Both the position numbers and the translations under genes were made by a program. Positions 36,927 through 46,476 of a stretch of 64,000 nt of DNA are shown piece by piece (the first letter of the stretch is position 1; every line of letters begins with the position of its first letter). Origin of the DNA: Acinetobacter amyesii (GTDB lineage: Bacteria; Pseudomonadota; Gammaproteobacteria; Pseudomonadales; Moraxellaceae); assembly GCF_002018365.1 (NCBI RefSeq), contig NZ_MVKX01000009.1, positions 113,538 through 177,537 on the forward strand. The letters run 5' to 3'. The notes below the pieces were generated by a model that saw only the letters and a list, made by a program, of their open reading frames with translations, was not told the origin of the DNA and did no database searches.

Positions 36927-36945
36927 TATGGATAAATATGGATAA
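36927..36945 (-). repeat. Two further DnaA-box-like motifs upstream of rpe
   Basis: TATGGATAA occurs at 36927-36935 and 36937-36945 on the plus strand. This is the reverse complement of the TTATCCATA unit repeated on the other side of rpe, so the two groups face each other. Confidence 0.55.
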
Positions 36946-37048
36946 AAATTTTAGTAATAGAAACACAGCGTTGCATTTTTAGACTTAACGGGCATCTATG
37001 TACTTTGCTAAGTTAAAGGACTGACGACTTAACAATAAAATTGCATCT

Positions 37049-37345
37049 ATGAAAAGTTCAACACACATCACCACCGCCCAAGCAGCACGTGTTGCTAAGC
37101 GCTTAGTCAATCATTGGAAACATAAATTTGAAGTCAATGAACAGATCATTGGAGAAAATACTGCATTCAAGATTCAACTACCCTCCGCAGAGGTCAGCCT
37201 TCTACCACAAGCTGCATTTTTAGATGTGGTGATTTCAGCCCAAGATCCAAGTGCAAATCTAGATCAATTGGAACATGTGGTTTTAGATCATTTAATCCGC
37301 ATGGGACAAGAAGAACTCAGTGCAACATGGCAACGCGAACCGTAG
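37049..37345 (+). CDS. DUF2218 family protein
   Basis: Small protein of 98 residues that fits the DUF2218 pattern over its full length: a helix with ARVAKRLVNHWKHKFEV, two strands ending in the IQLPSAEVSLLP turn, then LDQLEHVVLDHLIRM. No signal peptide, so it is cytoplasmic. DUF2218 proteins or domains are often found beside or fused to siderophore-interacting reductases, but none is adjacent here and the function is unknown. It has no close operon partners. Confidence 0.8.
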   Translation: MKSSTHITTAQAARVAKRLVNHWKHKFEVNEQIIGENTAFKIQLPSAEVSLLPQAAFLDVVISAQDPSANLDQLEHVVLDHLIRMGQEELSATWQREP

Positions 37346-37376
37346 TCTACGTCGCCATATTATCAAAGCCTTTCAC

Positions 37377-38438
37377 TCAATGCTGATGTGATTGATAATT
37401 TCTAACTGCATCAATACGGGCTTTCGTCGCTGGATGTGACTCAAAGAAGTCTGTCCAAGATCTCTGATCTTTGGCAGTTTCATCCTTTGCACCTTTCTCT
37501 TTTGCTGCTTCACCATCAGCTTCATCTTCCATACGTTGTAAGAAATTTGCAAAATGTGCCGTTGGAATTTGATGTTTTGAAAGTTGTTTTAAGGCATATA
37601 AATCTGCTTCAGATTCAAAGTCTCGTGAGTAACTCGCACCCACCGCAGCCACTGGCAAACTGGTAAGAATGTCTGAGCCATCCCCCGTAATCATCAACAA
37701 AATAATACTGATGCCTAGACCTGACAAACTTTGCTGCAAGCTATGGCGTTGAACTAAATGCCCCTGCTCATGTGCAAGCACACCTATGAGCTCATAATCA
37801 TTTTTCGCTAATTTAACCAACTCATCTGTCACGATAATGGTGTTATTGGGTATCGCCAATGCATTTGCACCGATGCTGCCACCACCACGGAATAACAACT
37901 TCGCAGGTCGATTTTCAGCCACCAATTGTTGATATTCTTGTTTCAACTTATCTTGGCGAGCTTGTGGCAATTTTGTGGGTTCAGTCATATCGATAATATA
38001 TTTTTCCGCCTGATCCCCCCAACTCTTTAAAGCTGTCTCAGGCAGTTGATTGGCCACCACATGCGACGCTGCTGGTATGCCCCATTTAATCAATACAAAA
38101 GCAAAAGCCACCACGAAAATCACACTAAAAATGATTAGAGAAGGTGACCGTTCTAACTTCCAAATCGAATGCCAACGCGACTTTACGTCGAGATTAAACC
38201 ACTCTGGCAAAGGTTGATGAAACTCTAAACGAGCATCATCCTTTAACTCAATCACTGGCTGAATATCACCTAAAGCACCGATCAGCGTCATATCTTGATA
38301 GGTGTAATGCTGCGTTTGTTCTAGGTCTTGACCATAACGCACAATCACAGCATGTTCCCCATCTGCACTGATTTGAGCAACAAAGGGTTTTGACACTTTC
38401 CCATCATAATAGGTTGCATTCACTACTGAGGTTTTCAT
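37377..38438 (-). CDS. M48-family membrane-associated metallopeptidase
   Basis: Zinc peptidase of 353 residues. An N-terminal cytosolic domain (about 1-95) precedes a TM segment (SLIIFSVIFVVAFAFVLIKWG) and the M48 domain with HEQGH (near residue 222) and the third ligand in FESEADLYAL. I use ATG 38438, which has AGGTGA six bases before, rather than the GTG 9 bases upstream. The gene follows the DUF898 gene with 14 bp between, and the two families are often paired, which suggests a joint membrane quality-control or maturation task. Substrates are unknown. Confidence 0.88.
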   Translation of the reverse strand: MKTSVVNATYYDGKVSKPFVAQISADGEHAVIVRYGQDLEQTQHYTYQDMTLIGALGDIQPVIELKDDARLEFHQPLPEWFNLDVKSRWHSIWKLERSPSLIIFSVIFVVAFAFVLIKWGIPAASHVVANQLPETALKSWGDQAEKYIIDMTEPTKLPQARQDKLKQEYQQLVAENRPAKLLFRGGGSIGANALAIPNNTIIVTDELVKLAKNDYELIGVLAHEQGHLVQRHSLQQSLSGLGISIILLMITGDGSDILTSLPVAAVGASYSRDFESEADLYALKQLSKHQIPTAHFANFLQRMEDEADGEAAKEKGAKDETAKDQRSWTDFFESHPATKARIDAVRNYQSHQH

Positions 38439-38452
38439 GTAATTCACCTGCG

Positions 38453-39559
38453 TTATAAGGAAATATCTAGGTCAAAAATATCGGATAATTCTTCAGCAAT
38501 CGCATTGTGATCTTGCTGCATTTGATTTTGTAATTGGTCTGGATCATCGACCAACATTAAGTGCAAAGACTCAGTCTGATATTTATATAGTCGTACAACT
38601 GCCCATGGTGTCAGTAAACCGAGGCTGATCACTTTAGCCAACCAATTGCTCAAGACAATCCATGCATAACGCCATTGATTACAGTCCGTATGAAACTGGC
38701 TGCGGCTCAACGTGGTGTTATTCCAAGTGGTGATAAAAATACGTGCAGCTGTGAGTGGCCAAATAAACATGTAGCCAATCAAATACATCCCAAAAATAAT
38801 GAAGACGTAAGATGCGTCATTTAAACCATCTGAACTACCAAACAATATCGCAAAGATCACCGCCAGCAATGCACCAAAGCCCATAAACAGAAATAAAGGC
38901 ACATACATGGCGCGCATATAATCGCCCCACGTATTATTCAGATTAAATTTCAACTGCCCCAGATACAAATGATTCAGACATTCACGTTTATATAGCCAGA
39001 CCGCAACTGGTGTAAACAAACCAAGGGTAAAGACAACCACCGCAAGACATTTAACAAAGCACCAATATGCGCTTTTATTTGTCCCAGAAAAAAAGAATCG
39101 GCTATTACTAAACTTACTGTTACGAGCGCGGAAACGAATCGTAGATCGAATGAGCCAAGGAACCGCAAAGAAAATCAGGACAAAGCCCGCTAAGAAAGCT
39201 TCCCAAGAATATTTTGCGGCAAAAGAGAAACCACCATAGACCACTAACGCAATGATTCGTCCAACTAAAATTTTTGTAGGTAAACCTGTAAAGTCAAAAC
39301 GACGCTGAAACACCCAAGTATTACCGTAAAAATAACGTAAACGGCGGACCTTTGCCCAAGGCGCATAAAGTCCAAGCGTGACAATCGTCAGTAAGATATT
39401 CACAATCCAAATACCGAAATATTCAGACGCATTACCTTTAAACCTAAAATGATAATTTCGTCCCAAAACATCAGCCTGTTCTGTCTCACCAAATAGACCC
39501 GGTGGATTCATCACGGGCAGCTCTGGCGGAAGCGGCGTTTCTATTTGTGAATTTTGCAT
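38453..39559 (-). CDS. yjgN: DUF898 (YjgN-family) inner-membrane protein
   Basis: Polytopic membrane protein of 368 residues with eight or so TM helices. The family motif GNASEYFGIWIVNILLTIVT, followed by LGLYAPWAKVRRLRYFYGNT, appears near the N-terminus. The same pattern recurs in degenerate form twice more (LGLFTPVAVWLYKRECLNHL and LGLLTPWAVVRLYKYQTESL), showing a three-fold internal repeat. The function is unknown. The M48 peptidase gene follows at once, so the pair is an operon. Confidence 0.88.
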   Translation of the reverse strand: MQNSQIETPLPPELPVMNPPGLFGETEQADVLGRNYHFRFKGNASEYFGIWIVNILLTIVTLGLYAPWAKVRRLRYFYGNTWVFQRRFDFTGLPTKILVGRIIALVVYGGFSFAAKYSWEAFLAGFVLIFFAVPWLIRSTIRFRARNSKFSNSRFFFSGTNKSAYWCFVKCLAVVVFTLGLFTPVAVWLYKRECLNHLYLGQLKFNLNNTWGDYMRAMYVPLFLFMGFGALLAVIFAILFGSSDGLNDASYVFIIFGMYLIGYMFIWPLTAARIFITTWNNTTLSRSQFHTDCNQWRYAWIVLSNWLAKVISLGLLTPWAVVRLYKYQTESLHLMLVDDPDQLQNQMQQDHNAIAEELSDIFDLDISL

Positions 39560-39689
39560 AAGTACCCTAAATTATTTTTTTTGGTATGTCGAATTTATTC
39601 ATTTGCATGGCAATGCTCATCACCATGCTTTATTTATACGTATATTAAAGCAAGCTATGCCTCAATATTTTTAACCACTGGCTTTAGAA

Positions 39690-40535
39690 TTAATGAACCG
39701 CTGTTTGCAATTGGACAGCGTGAAATTGCAAATGATCGTCCATAAAACTTTGAATAAAATAATAACCATGATCATAGCCTGCATGTTCACGCAGTTCGAG
39801 TGGCTGCCCAACTTGCTCACACGCTTGCTGAAACAACATCGGATTTAACTGGCTATAAAATTGATCATCAATGCCTTGGTCAATCAAAATGGCTTTAAAC
39901 AAAGCCCCTTTGGTTTGCACTAAAGCTGTAGCATCATGCGAAAGCCACTGCTGACGGTCTGAACCTAGATATTGACTAAAGGCTTTTTCGCCCCATGGAC
40001 ACTGACTCGGCGCACAAATCGGTGCAAAAGCAGAAACCGATTTAAACAGGTCCGGATGCTTCAACGCTAAAGTTAATGCACCATGACCGCCCATACTATG
40101 TCCGAATATGCCAATCGCACCTTTTTGTACCGGAAATTCTGCCTGTACCAGCGAATACAATTCTTCAGTAAGAAAACGTTCCATTTGATAATGCTCGGCC
40201 CACGGTTGTTCCGTTGCATTAATATAAAAGCCTGCGCCTTGCCCAATATCCCAATGATCGCCTTGCGCTACCTGTTCCCCACGTGGAGAAGTATCAGGGC
40301 TGATTAAAATCAGGCCAAGCTGCGCAGCTAAACGCTGAGCATGCGCTTTAATGGCAAAGGTTTCTTCAGTACAGGTTAATCCCGCCAAATAAAACAATGC
40401 AGGACACGCTTGGCCTTGTAAGGCTACTTCTGGCAGAAAAATACCAAACTTTGTCGCGGTCTTTAGACTTGAAGAATCCAATTGATAAATGCGCTGCTCA
40501 CCCGCAAAACAAGTATTTCGTTGTACTAATTCCAT
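39690..40535 (-). CDS. fghA: S-formylglutathione hydrolase
   Basis: Esterase of 281 residues that hydrolyses S-formylglutathione to formate and glutathione, the second step of formaldehyde detoxification. The sequence is typical: PALFYLAGLTCTEETF, SPDTSPRG, and the nucleophile elbow GHSMGGHGALTLAL (Ser near residue 147). The acid and base lie in IDQGIDDQFY and HAGYDHGYYF. The partner glutathione-dependent formaldehyde dehydrogenase is not in this window, which is unusual because the two genes are commonly adjacent. Confidence 0.95.
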   Translation of the reverse strand: MELVQRNTCFAGEQRIYQLDSSSLKTATKFGIFLPEVALQGQACPALFYLAGLTCTEETFAIKAHAQRLAAQLGLILISPDTSPRGEQVAQGDHWDIGQGAGFYINATEQPWAEHYQMERFLTEELYSLVQAEFPVQKGAIGIFGHSMGGHGALTLALKHPDLFKSVSAFAPICAPSQCPWGEKAFSQYLGSDRQQWLSHDATALVQTKGALFKAILIDQGIDDQFYSQLNPMLFQQACEQVGQPLELREHAGYDHGYYFIQSFMDDHLQFHAVQLQTAVH

Positions 40536-40563
40536 GATCTTTATCCTAAACTTTTTTAATCTT

Positions 40564-41955
40564 TTAAGGCGTAACCGTCGTAGCCGGTGCAGTAGTTGTC
40601 GGCGGGAACAATCGTTGTTCTAATTGAGGCAACATTAATGCCATGTTTTTCCCCATCGACCACTGTGGCTCAGAAGGTTCGAAACCTTGCGCTGCTTCCC
40701 ATTTCGCTACAGTCGCTTTGGTTTCATTAAATGCCGCTTGAATACTGGTCTGCTCACGCATTGCCTGATCAAAGAACGCACGGCCAAAATAGGTGTATTC
40801 AGCTTCATTCGAACAGCCAAAAGACTGACGATCAGCTGCTGAGGCAGTAATGATTAAAGTATTATCATTTTGTAGTGCTGGAATAAAACTGCCTGAATAA
40901 CATGAAGAAATGACAATCACACGCCAACGAATTCCGGATGCATCCAAGGCTTCTTTTAACCATTTAGGATCGACTTGCACCAAATCTAAAGGTGCATTTT
41001 CCATCTCAAATACATTCGGTAAACCATGTGAAGTCATATATAAAAATAAGACATCACTTTCTCGGTTCATTTGCTGACCAATACGACGCAGCGCCAACTC
41101 CATACTGGTTTTAGATGCCAGCGGAATTTCAGTGCGCGTTGCAGGGTTATTGATAAGCTCAACCGAACGCCCATAGGTGCCAAAACGTGTATCAAACTGT
41201 TCTTTAATCCGTTCAATTTCCAGTTTAAAGACATCTTGATAACTCGCACCCGCCACCCCTAAGAAGTACCAATGGGATTGGGCAAACTCACCATATTCCA
41301 CTGCGTCTAAAGACTTATTGAGCAAACGGCTTTGTGCATAGAAGGCATCTTCAGCAAAGCTTGGTGGAACTTCTTCCACTTTCCAAATCGGCTGATCTTT
41401 GACTGAGACTTGCCACACGACCAAAGTAAATAGCGTCGCACCCATAATCAGTGCTCGCTCCCACCATGGCCATTTCAGCTCACGTGAAAAAACCCAAACG
41501 ACAGCCAAACTTTGCCAAACAAATAGAATAATGAATAACGTTGGAATGTAGTCGTACAAGAAGTATGGAAGAAAATCGAGATCTCCCATATATTGAATCA
41601 AACATTGAAACAACATGATGTGCGTATCAAGCACCAACCAGAGCAATGCTGGGACCAACATTAGCCGTGGATTATTCACACGTTGTGACAGGAAAATCCC
41701 CACGATTAAAGCAATAAATGGCCACAATGCGTAGCTAATGAGACCTTGGGCATTAAATTCGCCAATACGCCCCGTGCTGAGCCAACTAAATAAACTGTTG
41801 GCACAGCCACCTAAAATCCCCCAAAACACCAATTGTAAAATCGATGGTCGAACGATTTGTAAAGAACGACGAGACCCCAAAAATAACCACATCCCCGCAG
41901 TTTGGTTGCTTTTAAAATCATGCCAAAAATTGATGGAGGGTTTGAAATCAATCAT
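40564..41955 (-). CDS. Membrane-bound C13-family (legumain-like) cysteine peptidase
   Basis: Protein of 463 residues. An N-terminal half contains five or six TM helices (to about residue 185). The C-terminal caspase-fold domain carries the His in YMTSHGLPNVF (near 307) and the Cys in VVISSCYSGSFIPAL (near 350), the C13 dyad. Related peptidases are asparaginyl endopeptidases or GPI transamidases; bacterial membrane-bound forms are uncharacterised. The domain most likely faces the periplasm. The C-terminus ends in a Thr/Pro tail. Neighbours give no functional hint. Confidence 0.85.
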   Translation of the reverse strand: MIDFKPSINFWHDFKSNQTAGMWLFLGSRRSLQIVRPSILQLVFWGILGGCANSLFSWLSTGRIGEFNAQGLISYALWPFIALIVGIFLSQRVNNPRLMLVPALLWLVLDTHIMLFQCLIQYMGDLDFLPYFLYDYIPTLFIILFVWQSLAVVWVFSRELKWPWWERALIMGATLFTLVVWQVSVKDQPIWKVEEVPPSFAEDAFYAQSRLLNKSLDAVEYGEFAQSHWYFLGVAGASYQDVFKLEIERIKEQFDTRFGTYGRSVELINNPATRTEIPLASKTSMELALRRIGQQMNRESDVLFLYMTSHGLPNVFEMENAPLDLVQVDPKWLKEALDASGIRWRVIVISSCYSGSFIPALQNDNTLIITASAADRQSFGCSNEAEYTYFGRAFFDQAMREQTSIQAAFNETKATVAKWEAAQGFEPSEPQWSMGKNMALMLPQLEQRLFPPTTTAPATTVTP

Positions 41956-42080
41956 AGAGTTCTGATGGTGGCCTTGGCTCGCTTAATTGCACAAATAATT
42001 TTATGCCTGATGTCGTTTTTAGCAATGCTATTTTTTAACTATATAACAAATCTTTGAACAATATTGAAGCAAATATCATT

Positions 42081-42899
42081 TTAAGTCACAAGATCATGTT
42101 GGAAATATACATCAAAGCGACAAGCATCACCTTGCCACTGATGTTGTGGCTCTTGATTCGCTAAAAAAACCGCCAATCGTGGACGTTTAACCACGACACG
42201 TTTAGCAATTTTTTGTGCTAAATCCAGTAAATTATCACCTAAATCCATCTCACCATCTTCAGGTAACAGCAAATGCAGTAATTGCATTTGTTTTTTGACC
42301 TGAGCTTGCTTTTTGACGGCTTGCTGGTTTTGGTCTCGCTGCGGAAACATCGGATCGAGATAAACCACATCAAAGATTTGATTGGTCGTCGATAAATGTT
42401 TCAAATAATCTGCCGAATCTGAAAAGACCAATTCAATTCGAGCCACAACCGAACTTAAAAACGCATCTTGCTGCGCACGTTGATGTGAGTCTTCCAATAG
42501 GGTAAATAAAATCGGATGACGTTCCACAAGGGTCACATGCGCACCCAAATGGGCCATCAATAAACTATCGTGCCCTAGCCCTGCGGTTGCATCCACAAGC
42601 TGTGGTTTTTCTGCCAAATTACACGCACGTGCAATCATCTCAGACTTTAAAGATGCTCGCTTTAAACGTCCAACTTCTGCTTTCCAATCGGGTTGCATCT
42701 TCATGCCATTAGCCGCCAACCACAAACCATCTGCATCGACACACAAACTGAGTTCAGGGTTTAAACGTAAAAAACGCGCGTTTAATTTTTCAATCAATTC
42801 AATATTTACAGATACGCCACGTGAAGAAAGCACAGCAGAATACTGCTGTGCTTTCTCATGAAACTCTTGTTCTGTGTATAAGCGGATTTCGCTTACCAT
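42081..42899 (-). CDS. rsmJ: 16S rRNA (guanine1516-N2)-methyltransferase RsmJ
   Basis: SAM-dependent methyltransferase of 272 residues modifying G1516 of 16S rRNA. It shows the family's [23 protein letters not shown] motif, the following VERHP acidic site, and the catalytic YLDPMFPQR block. The start at ATG 42899 has GGA upstream and overlaps the uppP stop (ATGGTAA). The longer frame would read 60 bases into uppP and adds no conserved residues. Translation is probably coupled to uppP. Confidence 0.9.
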   Translation of the reverse strand: MVSEIRLYTEQEFHEKAQQYSAVLSSRGVSVNIELIEKLNARFLRLNPELSLCVDADGLWLAANGMKMQPDWKAEVGRLKRASLKSEMIARACNLAEKPQLVDATAGLGHDSLLMAHLGAHVTLVERHPILFTLLEDSHQRAQQDAFLSSVVARIELVFSDSADYLKHLSTTNQIFDVVYLDPMFPQRDQNQQAVKKQAQVKKQMQLLHLLLPEDGEMDLGDNLLDLAQKIAKRVVVKRPRLAVFLANQEPQHQWQGDACRFDVYFQHDLVT

Positions 42900-43717
42900 A
42901 ATTTCCAGCCTGTAAATGCGAACAATAAAATCAATAAACCTGAAACAATTCGATACCACGCAAAAATCATGAAATCACGTTTTGCCACATAAGCGACAAG
43001 CGCACGAATTAAAATCAATGCAGAGACAAATGAAACGATTAAACCAACGGCAATTACAGTCCAATCTTGAGTGCCTTGAAATACATCATAGCTTTGATAT
43101 AAATCCAGCAAACCTGCACCGACAATAACCGGAATACCCAAAAAGAATGAAAACTCAGTGGCTGCTTTACGAGAAACCCCTAAGAACATGGCACCAATAA
43201 TGGTCGCACCTGAACGTGAAGTCCCTGGAATTAAAGATAAAACTTGAATTAAACCAATCCAAATCGCATCTTTAATGGTTAAATCTTCTACTTCTTTGGC
43301 ACGCACTTGCGGTGGATTTTTTTCGATCCAAATAATGATCAAACCACCGATAATCAACCCCATAGCAATCGCAATGTTATTGAACAGTAGCTCTTTCACC
43401 GTCTGACCAAATGTCAAACCAATCAACACGATTGGAATCGAAGCGAGAATTAAGCCAAAACCTAAACGGCGACCTTTTTCTTCACCAGTCACCATACCGG
43501 TTGCTGCGCCCCACAGGCGGCCCCAGTATTCATAAATCACCGCAGCAATCGCACCCATTTGAATTGCGATCACGAAAACATCACTTTTTTCTTTGGTCCA
43601 AAAGTTCATTAATTCTGAAGCCAGAATTAAATGCCCTGTACTTGAAATCGGTAAAAATTCGGTAATACCTTCAACAATACCCATGATTGCCGCTTTGAGC
43701 AGCAGTAGAAGATCCAT
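42893..43717 (-). CDS. uppP: Undecaprenyl-diphosphatase UppP/BacA
   Basis: Polytopic inner-membrane phosphatase of 274 residues that recycles undecaprenyl pyrophosphate to the carrier lipid for peptidoglycan and other envelope polymers. It confers bacitracin tolerance when abundant. Both active-site repeats are present: [20 protein letters not shown] near the N-terminus and [15 protein letters not shown] in the second half. It is 12 bp downstream of tsaB and overlaps rsmJ, so tsaB-uppP-rsmJ form an operon. Confidence 0.97.
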   Translation of the reverse strand: MDLLLLLKAAIMGIVEGITEFLPISSTGHLILASELMNFWTKEKSDVFVIAIQMGAIAAVIYEYWGRLWGAATGMVTGEEKGRRLGFGLILASIPIVLIGLTFGQTVKELLFNNIAIAMGLIIGGLIIIWIEKNPPQVRAKEVEDLTIKDAIWIGLIQVLSLIPGTSRSGATIIGAMFLGVSRKAATEFSFFLGIPVIVGAGLLDLYQSYDVFQGTQDWTVIAVGLIVSFVSALILIRALVAYVAKRDFMIFAWYRIVSGLLILLFAFTGWKLW

Positions 43718-43729
43718 ATATAACCCTAA

Positions 43730-44395
43730 TTATGGCTTGCCTTGTTCTGAAATTTTCTTCCAGGCGTTATCTCGTAAATATACGGGCAATGCAAGTTCAG
43801 CACTCACCCATGCTTTTCTTTGCGCCGCTTCGCGGGCAATAGTAGCAATATCTTGTGCTGTTGCACTTAAGTCTTTGTATTGTGTTTGTTCTGATTGAAT
43901 GAGCTCACTACCAGAACCCACGACGGTAAATTTGATCTGCGGTGTGGCATCTGCGTAGCTTAATAGTTGTTCTTCATCTACAGCCTGCATAATGCCATTG
44001 GCATCGAGTTGATAGCTAGCGATATACACTTCTTGCATGCGTGCATCAAGGACTGCCGTTACTTGGGTCAAACCATATAAACGATGTGCCGCTTGAGCCA
44101 AAGCTTGCAAAGTCGATACTGGAACAACAGGTACGTCATTGGCCCATGCCAAGGCTTGTGTTACCGCTGCATTAATACGAACACCACTAAATGAACCAGG
44201 CCCACGACTAAAGGCAATCGCAGTTAAATTCGCTAACTCAATAGCAGTTTGATTAAGCCCTTGCTCAATCATTGGGAGAATGGTTTGCGTCTGCGCTTTT
44301 GCCCGTAAATCGAGTTGAAAATAAAGCTCTTGAGTTTCATCTACAATCGAGACGGAACACTGCTCATTGGCAGTTTCCAATGCCAGTAATTTCAT
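43730..44395 (-). CDS. tsaB: tRNA threonylcarbamoyladenosine biosynthesis protein TsaB
   Basis: Non-catalytic partner of TsaD in the complex that makes t6A37 of ANN-decoding tRNAs. It has 221 residues and an ASKHA fold, with LLALETANEQCSVSIVD at the start and the family's FSRGPGSFSGVRI motif. I use ATG 44395 with AAGG six bases upstream; a TTG two codons earlier is less likely. It leads the tsaB-uppP-rsmJ set. Confidence 0.94.
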   Translation of the reverse strand: MKLLALETANEQCSVSIVDETQELYFQLDLRAKAQTQTILPMIEQGLNQTAIELANLTAIAFSRGPGSFSGVRINAAVTQALAWANDVPVVPVSTLQALAQAAHRLYGLTQVTAVLDARMQEVYIASYQLDANGIMQAVDEEQLLSYADATPQIKFTVVGSGSELIQSEQTQYKDLSATAQDIATIAREAAQRKAWVSAELALPVYLRDNAWKKISEQGKP

Positions 44396-44506
44396 GCGCA
44401 ACCTTAATTAAATTTAATCTTAAAAAACGTTGAATATGATACTCCACTCCATCGCAGTTCGCGAGATGTTCCACCTCAGACTCAGCGCTTTCTGCATTTA
44501 ATCCAT

Positions 44507-44538
44507 AAAAAAAGCCTCGACAAACTTCGAGGCTTTTT
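44507..44538 (-). terminator. Terminator downstream of the gamma carbonic anhydrase gene
   Basis: Perfect 10-bp stem (44511-44520 with 44527-44536), 6-nt loop, flanked by A and T runs. Confidence 0.88.
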
Positions 44539-44558
44539 TGCTTGCCATGTATAGCATT

Positions 44559-45089
44559 TTAAAGTTCAGCGACTTCGAGTTGAGTAAAATGTTTAAAATG
44601 AGCAGCATAGTGCATGGCACTCATTTTTAGACGTGCTTCCGCTTGTTCATCTAAGGTCTTGACGACTTTACCCGGTGAACCCATCACAACAGAATTATCC
44701 GGAATCACCTTCCCTTCAGGAATTAAAGCATTTGCACCAATGATGCAATTTTTACCAATCACAGCATGATTTAGGACCACGGCATTGATTCCAATCAGAC
44801 TATTATCTCCTACGGTACATCCGTGTAGCATGGCTTGATGCCCAATCGTGACATAATCGCCAATGGTCATTTCAATGCCCGCATCGGTATGCAACACCGC
44901 ATTTTCTTGTACATTGGTAAAATCACCCAGTTTGATACGACTGTTGTCCCCTCGAATGACGGCTCCGAACCAGACACTCACTTCTCGGCCTAATTCAACT
45001 TGGCCAATGACCGTTGCATTTTCTGCAACCCAACCATCCCAAGGTTGATGCGTGGCTTTCGGGCTATATCCTTGAAACTTGTACAGCAT
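44559..45089 (-). CDS. Gamma carbonic anhydrase-like protein (YrdA/PaaY family)
   Basis: Left-handed beta-helix protein of 176 residues built from hexapeptide repeats (ATVIGQVELGREVSVWFGAV, then GDYVTIGHQAMLHGCTVGDN and LIGINAVVLNHAVIGKNCII). The metal-binding His residues are in VLHTD, GHQAMLHG. Family members are gamma-class carbonic anhydrases or acyl-CoA thioesterases such as PaaY; with no phenylacetate genes nearby I favour the general YrdA-type role. I chose ATG 45089, preceded by AGGA at 9 bases. It is 35 bp after the CoA pyrophosphatase gene, and so perhaps co-transcribed. Confidence 0.88.
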   Translation of the reverse strand: MLYKFQGYSPKATHQPWDGWVAENATVIGQVELGREVSVWFGAVIRGDNSRIKLGDFTNVQENAVLHTDAGIEMTIGDYVTIGHQAMLHGCTVGDNSLIGINAVVLNHAVIGKNCIIGANALIPEGKVIPDNSVVMGSPGKVVKTLDEQAEARLKMSAMHYAAHFKHFTQLEVAEL

Positions 45090-45124
45090 GATCAAACATC
45101 CTATTTTGACTTTCTAAAAATGAT

Positions 45125-45739
45125 TTATGGCTCACGGCCCAAATGAAATGAAGGCGAATTTAATAAAAAAGGCCATTCTTTTTGATAATTCAGACCATAT
45201 TGAAATAAGGAAATCAGCATCCGTGCAGTCAAACCCCAAACGATTTCATTTTCAACTCTTAAACTGGGGAAATATAGTGATTGCTGGGCAAAACGAACTT
45301 CATACGGCGTTGGCGGTGTTTCTAAGAGCTGTCTTAATGATGCAAAAAAAATACGGTCAATTTCAGTGGGTTGAGGTATCAAATTTACATCAGGCGGGAT
45401 CAACCCCACGATCGGTTTAACCAACATCCCATTCCGTGCTTTTTGCATCGGTAAATCACCCAAAAGCTGCACATCAAATGGATTTAGAGCGGTTTCTTCT
45501 TGGGCTTCTCTTAACGCCACCACGATATTACTGGTGTCTTGGGCATCACGTTTGCCACCGGGAAAGGACACTTCACCGGCATGATTATTCATATAGAGTG
45601 AGCGGCGGGTCAATAAAATACGTGGATTATCTTCTTGGGTAATCGCAATCAATACAGCAGCATGCGCAGGTTGAATACGCTTAGAAAAACGTAAACTTTG
45701 CTGCAATCGCTGAGTCAATAAACCCTCATCCATCCACAT
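45125..45739 (-). CDS. nudL: NUDIX CoA pyrophosphatase (NudL/YeaB-like)
   Basis: Hydrolyses CoA and its oxidised derivatives to 4'-phosphopantetheine and 3',5'-ADP. Among its 204 residues is the CoA-type signature AGEVSFPGGKRD, followed by ALREAQEETAL, which is the NUDIX box with its metal-binding Glu residues. The N-terminal HAAVLIAI strand and RILLTRRS are also family-like. It is convergent with nothing nearby and divergent from the second NUDIX gene. Confidence 0.9.
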   Translation of the reverse strand: MWMDEGLLTQRLQQSLRFSKRIQPAHAAVLIAITQEDNPRILLTRRSLYMNNHAGEVSFPGGKRDAQDTSNIVVALREAQEETALNPFDVQLLGDLPMQKARNGMLVKPIVGLIPPDVNLIPQPTEIDRIFFASLRQLLETPPTPYEVRFAQQSLYFPSLRVENEIVWGLTARMLISLFQYGLNYQKEWPFLLNSPSFHLGREP

Positions 45740-45847
45740 TACATCCTTATAATTATCTTGTTTTCATCATAGCTGAATTTCGGCCAAGCTGGTTAGAAAT
45801 GATGCCAAAGTTTTATTTTTAAGTTATTCTGACGGTTCACACAATCC

Positions 45848-46408
45848 ATGACGATGAATATGAACTTTTGCTCAAACTGCGGACAAAAAACAAAAGAAGC
45901 GATCCCGCTTGGAGATCATCAGATACGCCGTATTTGTACCGCATGTGGGTTTATTCATTATGTGAATCCTAAAGTCATTTGTGGTGCTTTAGCCGTTTGG
46001 GACAATCAAGTTTTACTTTGCCGTCGTGCGATTGAGCCACGTTATGGGCTATGGACATTACCCGCTGGCTATATGGAACTCTATGAGACAATGGAGCAAG
46101 GTGCAGCGCGTGAAACTCGCGAAGAAGCCGAAGCAGAAGTCAACATTGAGCAACTATATTGCATGTATAACATTCCCCGTATTGGGCAAATTTATGCCTT
46201 GTTCAAATCTGAACTAATCAATGGTGAATTTGGTGCGGGTGATGAAACCATTGAATCACGATTGTTCAGTGAAGAAGATATTCCTTGGGATGATTTAGCC
46301 TTTCCAAGTGTGGAACGAACGCTGCGGCATTATTTTGCTGACCGCAAAACAGGTCTGTTTGAAATGCATCTCGAAACCCTTGGTACGCGACTCGATCACA
46401 CAGGTTAA
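45848..46408 (+). CDS. NUDIX hydrolase with N-terminal zinc ribbon
   Basis: Protein of 186 residues. A zinc-ribbon-like start (FCSNCGQ followed by CTACGFIHYVNP) is followed by a NUDIX domain with GYMELYETMEQGAARETREE as the catalytic box. This layout resembles ADP-ribose/NADH-type pyrophosphatases of the NudC neighbourhood, but the NudC-specific SQPWPFPxS motif is absent, so the substrate is open. Three in-frame ATGs lie within 12 bases, and none has a clear ribosome site. It shares its bidirectional terminator with filF. Confidence 0.88.
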   Translation: MTMNMNFCSNCGQKTKEAIPLGDHQIRRICTACGFIHYVNPKVICGALAVWDNQVLLCRRAIEPRYGLWTLPAGYMELYETMEQGAARETREEAEAEVNIEQLYCMYNIPRIGQIYALFKSELINGEFGAGDETIESRLFSEEDIPWDDLAFPSVERTLRHYFADRKTGLFEMHLETLGTRLDHTG

Positions 46409-46428
46409 TTTGCTGCTCTCAATATTAA

Positions 46429-46456
46429 AAAAAGCCCATCACTGATGGGCTTTTTT
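46429..46456. terminator. Bidirectional terminator between the NUDIX gene and filF
   Basis: 9-bp stem (46431-46439 with 46445-46453) flanked by A and T runs. It serves the NUDIX gene rightward and the fil cluster leftward. Confidence 0.85.
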
Positions 46457-46476
46457 ATTTTACTCATATTTGACGA

